Under the pieces are notes generated by a model. The model made no database searches. It had not been told where the DNA came from and was given only the letters and a program-made list of their open reading frames with translations. The translations under genes and the position numbers were made by a program. Of a stretch of DNA of 64,000 bases, positions 61,142 to 64,000 are shown piece after piece. The first letter of the stretch is position 1; the number at the start of each line of letters is the position of its first letter. The stretch lies in assembly GCF_002007205.1 (NCBI RefSeq), contig NZ_LAZS01000001.1, positions 62,001 through 126,000 on the forward strand, written 5' to 3'. This stretch comes from Ensifer adhaerens. Lineage in GTDB: Bacteria > Pseudomonadota > Alphaproteobacteria > Rhizobiales > Rhizobiaceae.

Positions 61142-61570
61142 CTTCAGGCTCCGTTGGATGCTTGAGAAAAGCCTTGCCTTCAGTTGCAGATGAAAGTCAA
61201 CTGAGAAGGTGGTGAGCGCGGTTGCGGCGCCGATCCGGGGCATAGAGACAGGAGGAGCGATCCGAAACGGCAGGAAATCACAGGTAATTCTTCAAGAACG
61301 AGTAACCATCACAGGCGCAAGTTTGGGATCATTTACGAGCGTCGCAGAATTGCCGAAGTTGCGGGCGAGCCCTTTTATTGTGCGAATGCCTATGTTTGGT
61401 TGTAGAAACCGAGTATTGTCCCATGCCGTTCGCACACCTGAGTTGAACTCTTGGGCGATGCCGGCGAAAGTCCGTGGTTTTGCTGGGATTCGATACGTTT
61501 TTCGGGGCGTTAGACGAAATCTTTCGTTAAGTCATCACCCCTAACAATCCGGTAAACCGGAGCTTGGTTC
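61142..61570. other. 429-base intergenic region before the GGDEF-EAL gene
   Basis: An open plus-strand frame at 61209-61544 lacks protein-like composition and a good ribosome binding site, so I do not call it. The region presumably holds divergent promoters. A short stem, TCCGGT/ACCGGA, lies at about 61547-61560, and GGAG (61559-61562) serves the next gene. Confidence 0.5.
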
Positions 61571-63880
61571 ATGATGCGACTTGGACAGAGCGCTCTTCCG
61601 ACTGACGTGTATCTGTCATCCGTGAGCTCGCTCTACGAACATCGCAAAACGCTGGTGATCGGCATGCTGTCGCATGTCGTGACGTTCCTGCTCGTCTATC
61701 TGAAAACCAGTGATCCGCTCTATCTCGCTTGCTCCGCCGTGATCTTCGTCCTCTGGGCGCTGCGCAACCTCGACATGGCGCGGTTCGACCGTCAGGACTT
61801 CTCCAATGCCGACCGGGCGATGGTTCGAAAATGGGAGAACCGCTATATCGTCGGCGGCGTCAGCGTCACGCTGACCTGTGGCATTGCCTGCGGTTATGCC
61901 ATTGCCGTCAGCCAGGACTCCTTTTCCGAGCTCGCCACCATTTCGGTGACGCTAGCCTCGATGATTTCGCTCGTCGGCCGCAATTACGGCTCGGAGCGAG
62001 CCGTGCTGCTGTTGTCATCGTCGGCCTGCCTGCCGATCGTCATCGGCCTGATCACGCTGCAGGACGTGTTCATGCTGGCACTTGCCGTGCTGATCCTGCC
62101 CTTCATCCTGTCCACCTGGATGATGGCCAACAATGTGCGCGCCTTTCTCTATGAGAATGTGATGGCGGCGCGCGAGATCGCGACGATCGCCGGCCAGTTC
62201 GACACCGCACTCAACAACATGACGCATGGCCTGTTCATGCTCGATGGCGACGGCCGGGTGGTCGTCGCCAACGAGCGGGCCTGCGAATTGCTGGCCCTCG
62301 GCGACCGGACCGAACTCAAGAGCTGGCTGCTCGATGACGTGATCCGGCGCGGCGCGCGGCGCATGCGGCTCGACCAGGACAAGACCAAAATCATCCTGCG
62401 GCAGCTCGACCTGCTGCTCAAGGGCAGGCGGCCGCAGGTGCTGATCCCGGTCAGCGAAGAACTGCATCTCGAATTCTCGGCAAGCCGCCGCGACAACGGC
62501 GATACGGTACTGATCTTTGAAGACGTGACCGCGCGCGTCCAGGCGGAAAAGCAGATCCTGCATATGGTGCGGTTCGACAAGCTGACGGAGCTGCCGAGCC
62601 GCGACTATTTCGGGGAGCTGGTGCAGGCGACGGTGAGCGCGGACGACACGGCCGAGCGGCTGGTCGGGCTGATGGTTCTCGACGTGACGGAATTCAAGCA
62701 CGTCAACGACATGCGTGGCCATATCGTCGGCGACAAGCTGCTTCAGGCCATCGCCGGCCGGCTGAGAGCGCTTGCCGGCGGCGATGCGATCGTCGCGCGG
62801 CTGATGGGCGACGAGTTCGTCGTGTTTATTCCCGATGGTGGCGAAGCTTTTGCTCTCGAAGAGCGGATGCGCGGGCTTCATGCCGACTTGCGCGGCACCT
62901 ACGAAGCCGGCGGCTTCACCTTCAGCATGACGATGAGCGCCGGCTTCGTCATCGCTTCGAGTGCCGACCTCAAGCTCGAGGACCTGCAGATCAAGGCCGA
63001 TCTTGCGCTTTCGGAAACCAAGCTGCGCAACCGCGGCGGCTGCACCGCCTTCGAAGTCGAGATGGATGCCCGCTACGTCGACCGCCAGAAGCTGAAGGCC
63101 GACCTGCGCGAGGCGATCAACGCCCGCAGCCTGACGCTGTCCTACCAGCCGATGTTCGCACCGAGCGGCGGGCGCGTCGAATGCTGCGAGGCGCTGGCGC
63201 GGTGGACGCATCCCGAACGCGGACCGGTGCCGCCGAACGTGTTCATCCAGCTTGCCGAAGAGCTTGGCCTCGTCACGGAAATCACCCGCTTTGTCCTGGA
63301 CCAGGCGTGCCGGGACTGCATGGACTGGCCGGGCGACGTGTCCGTCTCGGTCAATTTGTCGGTGCTCGACCTGCGCAGCAGCGAAGTCGTGGTCATGGTG
63401 ACGGACGCGCTTCGCGTAACCGGTCTCGACGCTGCGCGGCTGCATCTGGAAGTGACCGAGAGCTGCCTGATGGACGAGCCGCTCAAGGTGCAGGCGATCC
63501 TGCGCGAATTGCGCGGCCTCGGCATCACCATCGCCATCGACGATTTCGGTACCGGCTATTCGAGCCTCAGCTACCTCGACGCCCTGCCGGTCGACATCAT
63601 CAAGATCGACCGTTCCTTCGTGCGCAACATCCGCGAGGATTCGCGGCGCTTCAAGCTTCTGCGCGGGACAGCCAACCTTGCCCGCGCGCTCGGTCTGCGC
63701 ATCGTGGTCGAGGGCGTCGAGACGGCAGACCAGTTGCAGCTGATCAACGAGCACAATTGTGCCGATTTGATACAGGGCTTTGTTTTTGCCGCACCCATGC
63801 CGGCCTCGGCCATTGCCACGCTTTGCAAGAACGGCGTGCCAAAACGAGGCACAAAGCCAACCAGCAAGCGCATCGCCTGA
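61571..63880 (+). CDS. Six-helix membrane PAS-GGDEF-EAL protein with degenerate GGDEF
   Basis: The 769-residue protein has six transmembrane helices (about 28-185), a PAS domain (about 208-325), GGDEF (about 335-495) and EAL (about 510-755). The cyclase motif is MGDEF (412-416) in place of GGDEF, and the metal motif reads LDVTEF with Thr373 replacing the second Asp, so cyclase activity is doubtful. The EAL domain keeps EAL (540-542), the NLS, TES and DDFGTGYSS motifs, the lysine of IIKIDRSF and VEGVE, so it should hydrolyse cyclic di-GMP. The sensor region is not a known class to my eye. Confidence 0.92.
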   Translation: MMRLGQSALPTDVYLSSVSSLYEHRKTLVIGMLSHVVTFLLVYLKTSDPLYLACSAVIFVLWALRNLDMARFDRQDFSNADRAMVRKWENRYIVGGVSVTLTCGIACGYAIAVSQDSFSELATISVTLASMISLVGRNYGSERAVLLLSSSACLPIVIGLITLQDVFMLALAVLILPFILSTWMMANNVRAFLYENVMAAREIATIAGQFDTALNNMTHGLFMLDGDGRVVVANERACELLALGDRTELKSWLLDDVIRRGARRMRLDQDKTKIILRQLDLLLKGRRPQVLIPVSEELHLEFSASRRDNGDTVLIFEDVTARVQAEKQILHMVRFDKLTELPSRDYFGELVQATVSADDTAERLVGLMVLDVTEFKHVNDMRGHIVGDKLLQAIAGRLRALAGGDAIVARLMGDEFVVFIPDGGEAFALEERMRGLHADLRGTYEAGGFTFSMTMSAGFVIASSADLKLEDLQIKADLALSETKLRNRGGCTAFEVEMDARYVDRQKLKADLREAINARSLTLSYQPMFAPSGGRVECCEALARWTHPERGPVPPNVFIQLAEELGLVTEITRFVLDQACRDCMDWPGDVSVSVNLSVLDLRSSEVVVMVTDALRVTGLDAARLHLEVTESCLMDEPLKVQAILRELRGLGITIAIDDFGTGYSSLSYLDALPVDIIKIDRSFVRNIREDSRRFKLLRGTANLARALGLRIVVEGVETADQLQLINEHNCADLIQGFVFAAPMPASAIATLCKNGVPKRGTKPTSKRIA

Positions 63881-63907
63881 CGCCGAATTCTTCAGAATCC
63901 GGCCTGT

Positions 63908-63933
63908 CTTGCTACTGCTCTTCCGGTAGCAAG
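63908..63933 (+). terminator. Hairpin after the GGDEF-EAL gene
   Basis: Perfect 8-bp stem CTTGCTAC (63908-63915) and GTAGCAAG (63926-63933), 28 bases past the stop. There is no clear T run. The remaining bases to the window end show no gene. Confidence 0.5.
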
Positions 63934-64000
63934 CCATTGATTAGGTGTGGCAAATTCATCCCGCTTTGGTGCGCTTGATTCCAAATCGACCGAATAAGTT

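Noticed and set aside
61209-61544. A 111-codon plus-strand frame upstream of the GGDEF-EAL gene
   Set aside because: No ribosome binding site, no recognisable domain and irregular composition compared with neighbours.
62015-63937. A 640-codon open frame on the minus strand opposite the GGDEF-EAL gene
   Set aside because: Antisense shadow of a gene with complete EAL motifs.

Overview
The window is GC-rich chromosomal DNA from an alphaproteobacterium of the Rhizobiaceae, most likely Sinorhizobium/Ensifer. The evidence is the gene order lysS-gltX / emrR-emrAB / xylR-xylB-xylA / metNIQ, an ornithine/lysine decarboxylase behind a long structured leader next to a GNAT gene, and rhizobial intergenic repeats. 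I see no phage, insertion sequence, CRISPR array, rRNA or convincing tRNA. Most of the sequence is compact, ordinary chromosome.

Layout. 1-6.3 kb: a cut-off CHASE/PAS/GGDEF/EAL protein, a DUF3008 protein, a two-gene DNA-repair unit (MBL-fold exonuclease and ATP-dependent ligase) and a nucleoside hydrolase. 6.5-14.2 kb: an exported unknown protein, lysS, gltX, an ArsR regulator, a VOC protein, TerC, and AraC and TetR regulators. 14.3-18.5 kb: the EmrAB multidrug efflux pair divergent from its TetR repressor, then a Tat-exported phosphoesterase. 18.6-28.4 kb: sugar catabolism, with xylR-xylB, xylA, and a second module of a TIM-barrel isomerase/epimerase, a Gfo/Idh/MocA dehydrogenase, a GH1 glucosidase and a convergent SDR. 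28.7-31.3 kb: metNIQ methionine uptake. 31.4-39.2 kb: a GFA protein, trhO, a CYTH/CHAD pair, eda, a DUF533 protein, GNAT, a small membrane protein and a Ni/Co efflux pair. 39.2-46.1 kb: LysR, the decarboxylase with its leader RNA, GNAT, two LysE exporters, a VOC protein, and an ASCH-winged-helix protein. 46.2-53.1 kb: a metal section with a multicopper oxidase-ZIP operon behind Fur-type palindromes, an MFS carrier, and a CobW GTPase-WD40-cysE operon. 53.2-56.7 kb: two glycosyltransferases and a flippase. 56.8-64 kb: creatininase/MarR divergent pair, LacI plus 2-hydroxyacid dehydrogenase, a class I glutamine amidotransferase-like hydrolase, and a second GGDEF-EAL protein with a degenerate GGDEF motif.

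How they work together. Several units pair a local regulator with its target: EmrR with emrAB, XylR with xylB/xylA, LacI with the hydroxyacid dehydrogenase. The metal genes suggest three separate circuits: Fur-type control of the oxidase-ZIP pair, a zinc metallochaperone operon, and Ni/Co export. The least-described units are the oxidase-ZIP operon, the glucoside module at 23.4-27.4 kb, the ASCH-wHTH/LysE pair and the CobW-WD40-cysE operon. All functional calls come from reading motifs; no database search was run.
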